DNA of 64,000 nucleotides from Asterias rubens. Its lineage: Eukaryota > Echinodermata > Asteroidea > Forcipulatida > Asteriidae. The notes beneath the pieces are model-generated. The model was not told where the DNA came from. It ran no database searches and saw only the letters and a program-made list of their open reading frames with translations. How positions within the stretch are numbered: the first letter of the stretch is position 1; every line of letters starts with the position of its first letter. Both the position numbers and the translations under genes were made by a program. The stretch lies in assembly GCF_902459465.1 (NCBI RefSeq), contig NC_047065.1, positions 6,196,309 to 6,260,308 of the forward strand, given 5' to 3'. Shown piece after piece: positions 54,895 through 64,000 of the stretch.

Positions 54895-55094
54895 ACAATA
54901 TAATTCCTTGACATTATTCAATCATCTGCACGCTTTGTGCAATGTCCACTCTGTGCACATTTTACTCCCTAGCATGCCTAGTCTTGCTTACAGTGGCCTC
55001 TGTTGAAACCACAGCCTCAGCTAGGGAACCAACCTAAGACTCTATATGCATGTTTGAAGTCACAGACCAATATTAAACGATCGTTTCGTTTTCA

Positions 55095-55610
55095 AAATAA
55101 CTAGTTAAGCCTAAGCCAGAGCCTTAGCCAGAGCCAATCCAAAACCTAATCCCGAGAACAATCCAGAGCCTAATCCTGAGCCAAAGTGGCAGCCTAAAGC
55201 AAGAACTTAATCCTGAGCCCAAGTGGAAGCCTAAGCCGGAACCTAATCCAGAACCTAATCCTGCGCCCAAGTGGAAGCCTAAGCCGGAACTTAATCCAGA
55301 ACCTAATCCTGCGCCCAAGTTGAAGCCTAAGCCGGAATCCAATCCAGATCCTAATCCTGACCCCAAGTTGAAGCCTAAGCTGGAACCCAATCCAGAACCT
55401 AATCCTGAGCCCAACTGGAAGCCTAAGCCAGAACTCAATCAAGAGCCTAATCCTGAGCCCAACTGGAAGCCTAAGCCAGAACCCAATCAAGAGCCTAATC
55501 CTGAACCCAACTGGAAGCCTAAGCCAGAACCCAATCCAGAACTTAATCCTGAGCCAGAGCCCAAGTTGAAGCCTAAGCCAGAACCCAAGACAGAGACACA
55601 AGGCCAAGTC
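55095..55610. repeat. 48-bp minisatellite (GAGCCTAATCC hexamer-based)
   Basis: Tandem 48-bp units are made of six-base sub-units of the type AAGCCT, AATCCT, GAGCCC. Because the period is a multiple of three, long frames stay open on both strands: Pro/Glu/Asn-rich on plus, Leu/Gly- or Leu/Arg-rich on minus. No splice or family support for a protein was found. Confidence 0.85.
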
Positions 55611-57370
55611 ACACAAGGCCCCGATAACAAGAACGAAATCGTAAACGATACAAATGCACGCCCCTGATTGGTTTAAATGCTCCAAGCAGAGTATGCCCAC
55701 GCTCATTCAACCAATCGAGGGCGTGCATTTTTATTGTTTAAATCGTTTTCGTTCTCGTTATTGTGGCCTGTTTGACTTGGCCTTAAACCAGAGCCCAAGA
55801 CAGAGCCTACCACTGAACCTTAGCCAGCTCCCAGCCCATAGCCTCAGCCAGACCCTAAAGCCACCACCCCAGCCAGCACCGGCCTGAGCCACAGCCTCAG
55901 ACAGATCCAAAGCCCAAGTCAGAGTCAAGCCATGTTTTGAAAAAAAAGCCTGAATCTCTTCTATTGTTTTGAAGCCTGTTGAAGTTTACTTAAACATCTC
56001 TCATGCCCCATTAATTCAATATTGCCTGAATTTTGTTCACCTTGTAGAAAAAGAAAAAGAAAACAAAAACATGCACAATATAGAAATGTGTAACAATTTT
56101 AGAAGCTTGCTTTAGAGAAAACACTCTGATAAAAATTGTGAGCAACTTTAAGTAATATTTTTGAGGTTGGATTTACACAAGTTCCCCAAGCATGAGGGCA
56201 GGACAAGTTTTAACAAATCCAAGAAACCTCACCAGGCAGCCCTGATACTTCGCAACGGCAACGCAGCAATTGCCGTCGTTGCCCCTACCAACTTTGTAGC
56301 AATGCCCTTCAAAAACCTGGCTTTTCCCGGCAATGCTTGCCGTACCCTTTCCTCATCATTGCCACCGTGCCCTTCGCAAGTTTTTATGATTTTAAATTTG
56401 TGCACATTGTGTTGGTGCCCTAAATTTTTACAGAAAGCAAAAGTATCAGGGCTGCACAGGCAATGGGTGCAATTCCCTCACTGCCTTGTCGATGCTTTGG
56501 GGCCCCTTGATGTACATGTTTGTAGGAGAAAACATTCTCCTTTTCTTCCCCTTAAAATAACAAAGCATTCGACCAGCTGTTACACTTAATTTGGCTGAGT
56601 GTCTTGGTTTTCAGGCTTTGACAAGTTTTGGGAGATTACATCCCCCAAAAATGGATATAACTGGTAAGATTTGTTCTTGCTATTTTGTTTTAAACTGCAA
56701 TTTGTGCTTTAATTTCATGGAACAGGTCATTGAAAGGTCTATTATTTTTTTCTTCTCTTTGAAAACTTCAGCAAAATGGGTGGTCATAATAAACCCCTGC
56801 CTACTAAGATTGGGCATATCGTATCAAGTACCCCCTAATTTCCGGAAGTTTTTGTGGTAAAATTCTACTTTATTAAACAGAAATTACTGGCATAATGTAT
56901 CTCATGAGAATTGGTGCCTGATATCCAATTTATAAAAAGTAAGCAATCAGAAAGTTTGTTCACATCATTACAAATCATGCGTCAAACCTGGTAGAGCTTT
57001 GGGGTGTTAATCCTAGTGGACGATTCCTGAGATTAAACACAAACCTCTCCTTTAAGATGTTGAATCGACAAGGGATATCATGGCCGCCATTATATCATTA
57101 GCAATCCTGTGAGTCATTTCCTTCTACTTTAACCTGTCTGCTTACAGACTGTTCTGCAAACTCTTCCTTCTCTCAGTGTTCAAGGCAGTGCCCCCCCTCC
57201 TGATTTTTCAAACATTTTTTTTTGGAGTGTACTCTCTTCAAATCTGAAGAATCATTGGGTTACAATAACAAAACTAAATTAACAAAAACACAAATTGAAT
57301 TGGGTCTTCCAAAATTGTTGGTCTTGAATTTTGAATGAGACTTTAATTTCAATCGCCTGCTTGCAACAAC
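55611..57370. other. Region upstream of ENTR1, nothing firmly recognised
   Basis: A hairpin at about 55628-55760 pairs GAACGAAATCGTAAACGAT with ATCGTTTTCGTTCTCGTTA, next to the 48-bp array. A 142-codon frame at 56161-56589 has no recognisable motif. Confidence 0.4.
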
Positions 57371-57375
57371 CGACT

Positions 57376-58010
57376 GTTTGGGGACACTAGATGGCAGCAG
57401 ACGAATGGCACTGCAGTTATCCATCGTTCTCAGACTATAGACGATGTGACCTATGTTTACAAAAACTCTCTCTGTTGACAGAACACTGTATACGTCATGT
57501 TTCGCCGTGCAAAAGACGCGTAGTATGGTAAGATTGCATTACACTTTCTAGCTGGCTGCCAAAACATTAAGGTTATGCCCTGCGGTATGCCCGCGAATCA
57601 TATTATGGTTTTCGAGTGACGTCATGAGGTTGCATCATCTATAGACCTTTTTTTTACGATGTCACAGCCAACCCAGGTTGGAAAACCATGGAAAGCTAGG
57701 AATGCAAATCAAAAACAGATCTCTACTATTTGTAACAGGTTGCAAAAATATTCAAACATTGTGTTGATTTTGTTGAAAAAACAAAACAACTAATCATGGG
57801 AGGTATTTTATTAAATTTAACTCGCGAATTTGGTTCAAACATCTGTTAAAACGATCGCCCGAGTGTTTAAAAACATTAGGTCGTCCATGCCAACTAAGGC
57901 TGTTTGTTTATCAATAAAAAAGGTCTATACACAGGCTAAGAACTTTACAATGGAATCTTACCTAATAAGTCTGCTGCCACCCAGTGTTCTAAGTCTGCCA
58001 TTGCACAAAG
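57376..58010. mobile_element. Possible long family 3 relative
   Basis: TTTGGGGACACTAGATGGCA with GCAGCAGACG at the left and AAGTCTGCTGCCACCCAGTG near the right end form inverted family 3-like ends about 600 bp apart. The interior has no recognisable frame. Confidence 0.45.
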
Positions 58011-58253
58011 ACAGGTAGTCTAAACATTTCGGTGCTGCTAAAGAGTGTGTAGATAGATTCAGAACTCATACTCCACGACAACCCACTTACATGTGTGTCA
58101 TAGGCTATGCATATCAACTTGACTAGAGTTTAGATGTCTTAGTGGGTCTGACAGTATCTCAGATGGAATAATAGAGGATTTGTGCTTAGTGCAACCAGGG
58201 AACTTTAACTGAAACTAAATGATTTGTTGTTGTCTTGTACAATCATGTACAGT

Positions 58254-58640
58254 GCCGTGTCAGGGCCTAGTGGTATGACCACCGGACTCAAGTTCTGGTG
58301 TTCAGCAGAATGTGGGTTTGAGAGTCTTGACACCCGTGTCCTTCACCAAGACACTTAACCACGAAGCTTCCTCTTTTGGATGGGACATAATGTCGTTGGT
58401 CCCGTGTGTTGTTTCACGCAAGTAAAGACCCAAATGCAGTTAAGGAAAAGCGGGGTTTGCCCCAATGTTCTTGGCCTGCTTGGCAGCAATTTGGTGCTAT
58501 AAAAGGATTAGGTCTCATAACTCAAACGTAGTGCCACATCTTGCACAAAATACTGTACGTTTCCATCACTGAATGACGGGTATGCGTAGTATATTTAATA
58601 CATGTAAGAAGCCACTGGTATTATTGTTTGTATTACATGT
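58254..58640 (+). repeat. SINE-B, uninterrupted copy
   Basis: A degenerate tRNA-Leu-like head (GGGCCTAGTGGTATGACC, then GTGGGTTTGAGAGTCTTGAC) is followed by the full body: GACACTTAACC, GGTCCCGTGTGTTGTTTCAC, GCTTGGCAGCAATTTGGTGC and the tail GAAGCCACTGGTATTATTG. This copy defines the order used to recognise the split copies. Confidence 0.7.
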
Positions 58641-58650
58641 ACCCGTACAT

Positions 58651-59055
58651 TAATAGCACTGGACACCTTTGGTAATTGTCAAAGACCAGAATTCTCACTT
58701 TAACTGTATCCATGGAGGTAGAAATAGATTTATATTTCTACCTCCATGCTGTATCCCAACACATAGGCCCTATGCAATAACAAATCTGTGAACATTTTGC
58801 CTCAATTGGTCATCGAAGTTGCAACAGAATAATGAAAGACGAAACACCCTTGTTGCACAAATGTATGTGCTTTCAGGTGTCTAAAACAACACTAAAGCAT
58901 TTGAATGTTTGATTGAGACTTTCTAAAAAGCTATGTTACTTCACAGGGAGCCATTTCTCACAATATTTTATACTATCAACAGCTCTCCATTGCTTGTTAA
59001 GTTTTAAGGCTAACATTTATATTGAGTAATTACCATTAGTGTCCAGTGCCTTTAA
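58651..59055 (-). mobile_element. Family 1 MITE with internal small hairpin
   Basis: TTAA borders with AGCACTGGACACCTTTGG and GTGTCCAGTGCCTTTAA ends. Near the left end a tight hairpin, CATGGAGGTAGAAATA / TATTTCTACCTCCATG, interrupts the TGTATCCCAACA block. Confidence 0.7.
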
Positions 59056-59107
59056 GAGGGGGGAAGATAAGGTCGGCTTATGCTACAAAGCTGTACAGTA
59101 GTGGAGA

Positions 59108-59870
59108 CCAAAATCTTGCCTCTTGTCAGTGATGTAATGGATTCAGAAATAGAACAGCTCAACACTAAAACTAGAGTGTTTTTCATTCAAGCGCCAAGCT
59201 TTGCACAGTTCCCTGCCCCCCCCCCCCTCAGCAATAGGGGTTTGTGTTCTACGAAAAATGGCACCTCTTGTCAGTGATGTAATGGTTCATAAATAGAACA
59301 GCTCACCACTAGCTAGACTAGCTAGAGTGTTTTTCATTCAAGCGCCAAGCTTTGCCCAGTTCCCTGCCCCCCCCCCCCCTCAGCAATAGGGGTTTGTGTT
59401 CTACGAAAAATGGCACCTCTTGTCAGTGATGTAATGGTTCATAAATAGAACAGCTCACCACTAGCTAGACTAGCTAGAGTGTTTTTCATTCAAGCGCCAA
59501 GCTATCCCCGGTTTCATCCAGCCAACTCCCCCCCCCCTGCTATACACACCCTCTCAGTTAGCAATAAGAGTTTGTCCTACAAAAAATCACGCCTCTTTGC
59601 AGTGACGAAATGGTTTCAGAAATAGAACAGCTCACTACTAGCTAGTTTTTTCATCAATGCGCCAAGCATTGCCCATGTGCCCCCCCCCCCCCCGCCTCAG
59701 CAATAGGGGTTTGTGCCATACTAAAAACCACGCCTCTTTTCACTGACGTAATGGTTTCAGAAATAGAACAGCTCGCTACTAGCCAACCCCCCCCCCCCCC
59801 CCCCCCACACACACACCCTCCCAGCAGTAGGGGTTTGTGTCCTACGCAAGCGTGCCATACAAGCTCGTGG
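59108..59870. repeat. About 150-bp tandem array with poly-C in every unit
   Basis: Five head-to-tail units start near 59108, 59261, 59410, 59585 and 59728. Each has GTCAGTGATGTAATGG-like and AATAGAACAGCTCACCACTA motifs, a CAAGCGCCAAGC block, a run of 8-20 Cs and CAATAGGGGTTTGTG. Units 2 and 3 are nearly identical; units 4 and 5 are more diverged. Confidence 0.9.
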
Positions 59871-60026
59871 CACAAGCCAGTACGACATTATTACTGCTTT
59901 CCTTAGATTAGTCGCCGATGGGGAAGTCGCATTGGCACTCCGCCGAGGAAGTTATGCATTTATACTGCAACGTATGTCTTTGGTTCAAAACTTCTATTTT
60001 AAATGCTAGAGCAGAAAAAAGCAAAC

Positions 60027-60150
60027 TGGAGACTTTTGAAATGCCAGGTAGCAGACTTACCAGGAAAAATCCACGGCTCTCAGAAATATGCGCATGCCTA
60101 GATTTATGTAAACACAGGAATATCACCCAGTTATTCTGTCACCAATTGTT
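60027..60150. mobile_element. Family 3 MITE fragment
   Basis: ACTGGAGACTTTTGAAATGC, GCAGACTTACCAGG and GCGCATGCC blocks match the left half of 27974-28118. Confidence 0.5.
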
Positions 60151-60151
60151 C

Positions 60152-60475
60152 TTAAAGGGAAGGTACATGTTTGGTGATTACTCAAAACAAATATTAACTT
60201 AAAAACTGACTTAGCAACGAGCATTGGAGAGCTGTTGACAGTTTGAAACATTGTGGGAAACGACTCACTCTGAAGTAACGCAGTTTTTGAGAAGGAGGTA
60301 ATTTCTCACTAAAATAATACTAGACTACCAGCTAGAAGTATTTTATTCCTATATGTGAAAGCACACAAATCCGTCCAGCAAGGGTGTTTTTTCTTTCATC
60401 TATTTCTCGCAACTTCGATGACCAATTGAGCCCAAATTTTCACAGGCTTGTTATTTTATGCTCATGAAAGTTTCC
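60152..60475 (+). mobile_element. Family 1 subfamily copy (GGGAAGGTACATG end)
   Basis: TTAAAGGGAAGGTACATGTT start, then GTGGGAAACGACTCACTCTG and CTCGCAACTTCGATGACC. The same subfamily is at 22394. Confidence 0.65.
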
Positions 60476-61184
60476 TGCGCTGCCTTTGAATAGACCTTCA
60501 GCATGTTGCCACCATTCGGTCAGGTTCCCTGTATCCAGTAGCAGCAATGAAAAGAGCAACTATAAATATTAATAGTAAACTTGCGGGTACAACCATGGGT
60601 AAGACTCTCTTGAAGGAGTGGTGGCTTTGAAAAGAGCTGGTTTGGTCTCGACCAAATGAATGCTACTATTCATTGCAATTAGGTGTCAGGGGATTCTTTC
60701 AGTGATTATCTGGTGATGTAATTATTTCTCATTTTGAAGATTCAACTTTTTTGTTCACAGAACTTGAGGCTGAACCAATTTATATTATTTACCCTGATGC
60801 AACCTTAACATCTATTCATAAATACCTCAGACAGTTTCACTATTCCTATTGGTGGAGAGCATGTCACGCGGGTGTGTATAAACCTTTGTTAATGACCAGT
60901 AAAAAGTGTTGAAACATGGGCATGACCCGCCGAGGCCTGGTTCTTGATAATTTACCTTGTCTCTGTAAAATTATCAAGATCAGGCCTTGTTAGATGAAAA
61001 CCTCTTCACCACACCTACCCCAACTGCCTCTAGCTACCAGGCAAACTTGATGGTCTATTTAGTTAGACATACTCCTAAATGGCAAAGGTCAAAGGCTTGA
61101 ATCCCTTCCAAGTAATATGCCTGTGAAATTTGTTCATAGGACTCTAGAACGTATCGGTAAGGGTAAAAGCAAATTATATAAGTT
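60476..61184. other. Mixed repeat fragments
   Basis: Contains a GTAAACTTGCGGGTACAACC block shared with 35257, a SINE-A tail fragment near 60780, and a hairpin repeat (60820-60990) shared with 63715 and, inverted, with 4790. No gene. Confidence 0.45.
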
Positions 61185-61571
61185 CAAGACACTGGACACT
61201 TTTGGTTATTGTCAAAGACTAGTCTTCTCACTTGGTGTAGCTCAACATAGTGCATACAATAACAAACCTGTGAAAATTTAAGCTCAATTGGTCATGGGGG
61301 TTGCGAGATAACTACATGTATGAAAGGAAAAACACCTGTGTTACACAAAGTTGTTTGCTTAAGATGCTTGATTTTGAGACCTCAAAATCTTATCTGAGGT
61401 CTCGAAAACAACTTCTTTGACAGTTACTCCTTTCTCAAAAACTACATCACTTCAGAGGGAGCTTTATCACAATGTTTTATGCTATCCACCTCTCCCCTTT
61501 ACTGGTTACCAAGTAAAGTTTTATGCTAATAATTATTTTGAGTAATAACCAATAGTGTCCACTGTCTTTAA
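61185..61571 (-). mobile_element. Family 1 MITE
   Basis: CAAGACACTGGACACTTTTGG start, TTTTGAGACCTCAAAA / TGAGGTCTCGAAAA centre, and GTGTCCACTGTCTTTAA end. Confidence 0.75.
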
Positions 61572-61588
61572 AATATACATGAACTTAC

Positions 61589-61648
61589 ATCACCACTGAA
61601 AATATCATGCAGATGTTTGGTAGATTCCTTCTCTTCACACCCATCATG
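61589..61648 (-). CDS. Candidate upstream ENTR1 exon
   Basis: A 60-base minus-strand block lies between an AG (CTTCAAAG) and a perfect donor, GTAAGT. It is open in phase 0 and encodes HDGCEEKESTKHLHDIFSGD. Its phase fits the phase-0 acceptor of the ENTR1 exon at 52146, 9.4 kb downstream. The acceptor tract is only moderately pyrimidine-rich, and no family similarity backs the 20 residues, so this is a guess from splice signals and phase. Confidence 0.3.
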
Positions 61649-62998
61649 CTTTGAAGGGTTAAAGATGCAGCATGCAAATCCAATATAAACAGAGAAAGAA
61701 AACATGACAATGAATTCAATGCTAAGGTTTAGGATTAAAATAAAAATAAACAAATGAACAATCTTGTCACCTTGTTATGTGAATATGTGTTGCTCTGTGG
61801 TGGTTTTAGTTTTTTGTGTCATTAGAAATTCTGAGATGAATAGTTGAAAAACGTTCAAGGGAGCTTTCACATGCCTTCTGGCTTGAACAAATGCATCAGT
61901 AATATAAATAAATTATCTGTTTGTGATTATTGTTTTAGTTTAAATATTGTTTTAGACATTTATATTTCCCATCTCATTTTTATTCGCCAGTTCGCTTTGA
62001 TGAACACAATGACACGGAAAACTCTTACGCGGCACACAGAATGACTTTTTAAACTGGTCTTGAAGTTTCTGTGCGTGTTCGTGGTGGTCATAAATATGTA
62101 CCATGTGTGTTGAGAGACAGTGGAGTGGATTGTGTGTACACAGACAACTGTTTAATGGAATCCATGCGGTCATGGTCATGCCATGGGGTGTGGTGTGGTG
62201 GCGGTTCAGAGCACCAGACTCAAGCTATGGTGTTGCTGATCGCCAGAGTTTAGGTTTGAGTCCCGGTCATGACACTTGTGTCCTGAATACCCCCATTAAA
62301 AACCAAACTCTTTCTCACTATATTCTTAAAAAAATTAGCCTAACAGACTGTGTGCGAACGGAATGGACGCGGTAGCAACTTTTTACGGTCTGTATTTAAA
62401 CTTCATGATAAGGGGCTCGAACAGGTTTGACCATGATGGCGCACCAGAACTCTCAGCCTACTTAAACTTTTTCAGGCGACCGTCCCGTCTTGCGTTAAAA
62501 AATGAGAAGGGTCAACTACGGACAAATTGGTGTACTTGGATCGTACTTTGGATTTGCCAGAGGTGGCGCAGCCGGGCGTCATTTGGATGTACATGTGCAC
62601 ACATACCGGGTCCGTTTGTAGCATGTCATCACGTTTCCCTCTACCAAACTCATGACCAGAATATAAGTGACTAGGGTCTCGTTATAGACATCTCCAGCCA
62701 AAGCTAAACGATCCAGCCAGATCAAACCAGTTTTACACTTTTTTTTAGGCCGAGTTTGGACATTTTAAGAACTCCGAATTACAGGAAAAAAATTACTGAG
62801 GCATTTAAATATGCCCATTAGGTGTGATTATGTTTTCAGTATTATGGTGTGGTGGCCCTTGCAAAAGGCACTGCAAATAGTAATAGGAATAACTCTGTCC
62901 TTGGATTTGTACCTAATGCCATTTTCAAAGACCTGTTCCTTTCAAATGCCAGCATAAATTGTGATGATTACATTGCATACTGCAATGTCACTTGGCTT
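61649..62998. other. Intergenic or upstream ENTR1 intron
   Basis: A SINE-B head lies at about 62165-62290 (GGTGGCGGTTCAGAGCACCA, GGTTTGAGTCCCGGTCATGA). The open frames to 62674 show no recognisable domain. Confidence 0.4.
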
Positions 62999-63627
62999 TT
63001 AAAGGGACACGTTGCCTTGGATTGGTCGAGTTGGTCCATGAAAAGAGTTTGAAACTGATTGTTATAAAATCCACACGGTTAGAAAGATGTTTTAAAGGCA
63101 GTGGACACTATTGGTAATTACTCAAAATAATTATTAGCATAAAACCTTTCTTGGTGACAAGTTATGGGGGGAGGTATAAAACATCGTGAGAAACGGCTCC
63201 CTCTGATGAAGTGCCATAGTTTTCGAGAAAGAAGTAATTTTCATCGAATTTGATTTCGAGACCTCAGATTTAGAACTTGAGGTCTCGAAATCAACCATCT
63301 AAACGCACACAACTTCGTGTGACAAGGGTGTTTTTTTCTTTCATTATTATCTCGCAAGTTTGATGACCGATTGAGCTCAAAATTTCACAGGTTTGTTATT
63401 TTATGCATATGTTGAAATACACAAACTGTAAAGGCTAGTTTTTGACAATTACCAAAAAGTAGAATATTAATGATCCACACAAATGTGCCTCGAAATTGCA
63501 TGGTGTTGAGTCAAGTTTTTTACTCCATAAAATGGCCGACCGTGTTAGTTCGCAAAGTTTTAAACAATCGGTTTCAAACGCTTTTAATGGACCGACTCGA
63601 CCGATCCAAGGCAACTTGTCTCTTTAA
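62999..63627. mobile_element. Family 2 MITE interrupted by family 1
   Basis: TTAAAGGGACACGTTGCCTTGG at the left, broken at 63092. It resumes near 63456 with AAAGTAGAATATTAATGATCC and ends GATCCAAGGCAACTTGTCTC-TTTAA. The insert is a family 1 copy. Confidence 0.75.
63092..63455 (+). mobile_element. Family 1 MITE nested in family 2
   Basis: TTAAAGGCAGTGGACACTAT start, intact central hairpin (TTTCGAGACCTCAGA / TGAGGTCTCGAAA). It ends within TTGACAATTACC, so the last part of its right terminal repeat is missing. Confidence 0.75.
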
Positions 63628-63699
63628 TCTCTCTAGCTTCCTGCAACTGTTTCATTATCTTTCAGAAACACAAACGTATAACAAACAAAGGAGCCATGA

Positions 63700-63900
63700 A
63701 AAACTTTCATGCATAAATACCTCAGACAGTTTTGTTATTCCTACTGGTGGAAAGCGCGGCACGTTTTTTTTTTTAAACCTTTGATAATGACCAGTAAAAA
63801 GTGTTGAACCTGGTTCTTAATAATTTACCTCAACTTGTCTCGGTAAAATTATCAAGAACCAGGCCTCGGCGGGTTTAAACCACTAGTTGAAAACCTCTTC
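63700..63900 (+). repeat. Dispersed hairpin repeat
   Basis: CTCAGACAGTTTTGTTATTC and the GGTTCTTAATAATTTACC / AAATTATCAAGAACC arms match 60820-60990. Confidence 0.55.
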
Positions 63901-64000
63901 ACCACACATTGATTCCCTTTTTGATATTGAATGTTTCAAAAATATGGGTGAAAATATTGATTTTAATGTTGAAACAACTCATTAAATGCACTGGACGCTA

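Noticed and set aside
54985-55030. Possible 42-base minus-strand ENTR1 exon ending at GTAAGC
   Set aside because: Phase-compatible, but the acceptor tract is weak and the 14 residues have no family support; a GTAAGC by chance is likely.
55124-55706. Overlapping long open frames on both strands (up to 170 codons)
   Set aside because: They exist because the 48-bp minisatellite period is a multiple of three; composition is pure repeat with no family similarity.
57121-57180. Pyrimidine-rich tract and CAG suggesting an exon start on plus, and a GTAAGC on minus
   Set aside because: Neither strand gives a usable open exon linked to a known gene.

Overview
This is a eukaryotic, metazoan window of about 64 kb with small split exons, long introns and no operons. 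It is most likely echinoderm, and probably a sea star. Two things point there: the invertebrate-deuterostome character of the five host genes, and a very abundant 0.35-0.4 kb palindromic repeat that I recognise from sea-star genomes. That recognition is from memory and was not searched.

Five host genes can be assembled exon by exon with GT/AG sites and matching phases. (1) CHTF8/Ctf8 on + (1187-2554, 3 exons, 140 aa) is the small subunit of the CTF18 clamp loader. (2) A GM2-activator/ML-domain protein on + (8590-14876, 5 exons, 345 aa) has an N-terminal signal anchor and a long hydrophilic stalk. (3) TRIQK on + (17904-19590, 2 coding exons plus a probable leader exon, 77 aa) is a small membrane protein. 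(4) A UDP-glucuronosyltransferase on - (25305-34990, 5 exons, 610 aa) has a signal peptide, the GT1 signature and a C-terminal membrane anchor. (5) ENTR1/SDCCAG3 on - (45297 to at least 52146, 5 exons seen) is an endosomal coiled-coil trafficking protein whose N-terminus is not resolved. The genes look functionally unrelated, and I see no sign that they work together.

The rest is repeat-dominated. Family 1 (ends AGGCAGTGGACAC, TTAA at the borders) has about 20 copies. Families 2 (ends GGAACACGTTGCCTTGG), 3 (ends ATGGGAGACTTT) and 5 (iterated AGTCCTAA) have several each, plus single palindromic or long-TIR elements. Two tRNA-derived SINE families are present, one with a tRNA-Leu-like head. Two LINE remnants occur, one in a TRIQK intron and one in a UGT intron with the geometry of a 5'-inverted (twin-primed) insertion. 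Several elements are nested inside others.

Tandem arrays include a 26-bp minisatellite in an ENTR1 intron (about 1 kb), a 19-20 bp array near 39.7-40.1 kb, a 48-bp array near 55.1-55.6 kb, a roughly 150-bp poly-C-bearing array near 59.1-59.9 kb and an AT-rich array near 38.6-39.0 kb.

I found no prokaryotic-type system, CRISPR array, intact autonomous transposon or convincing functional tRNA gene. The items most worth a second look are the membrane-anchored GM2A-like protein, the nested SINE/MITE/LINE insertion, and the compound palindromes.
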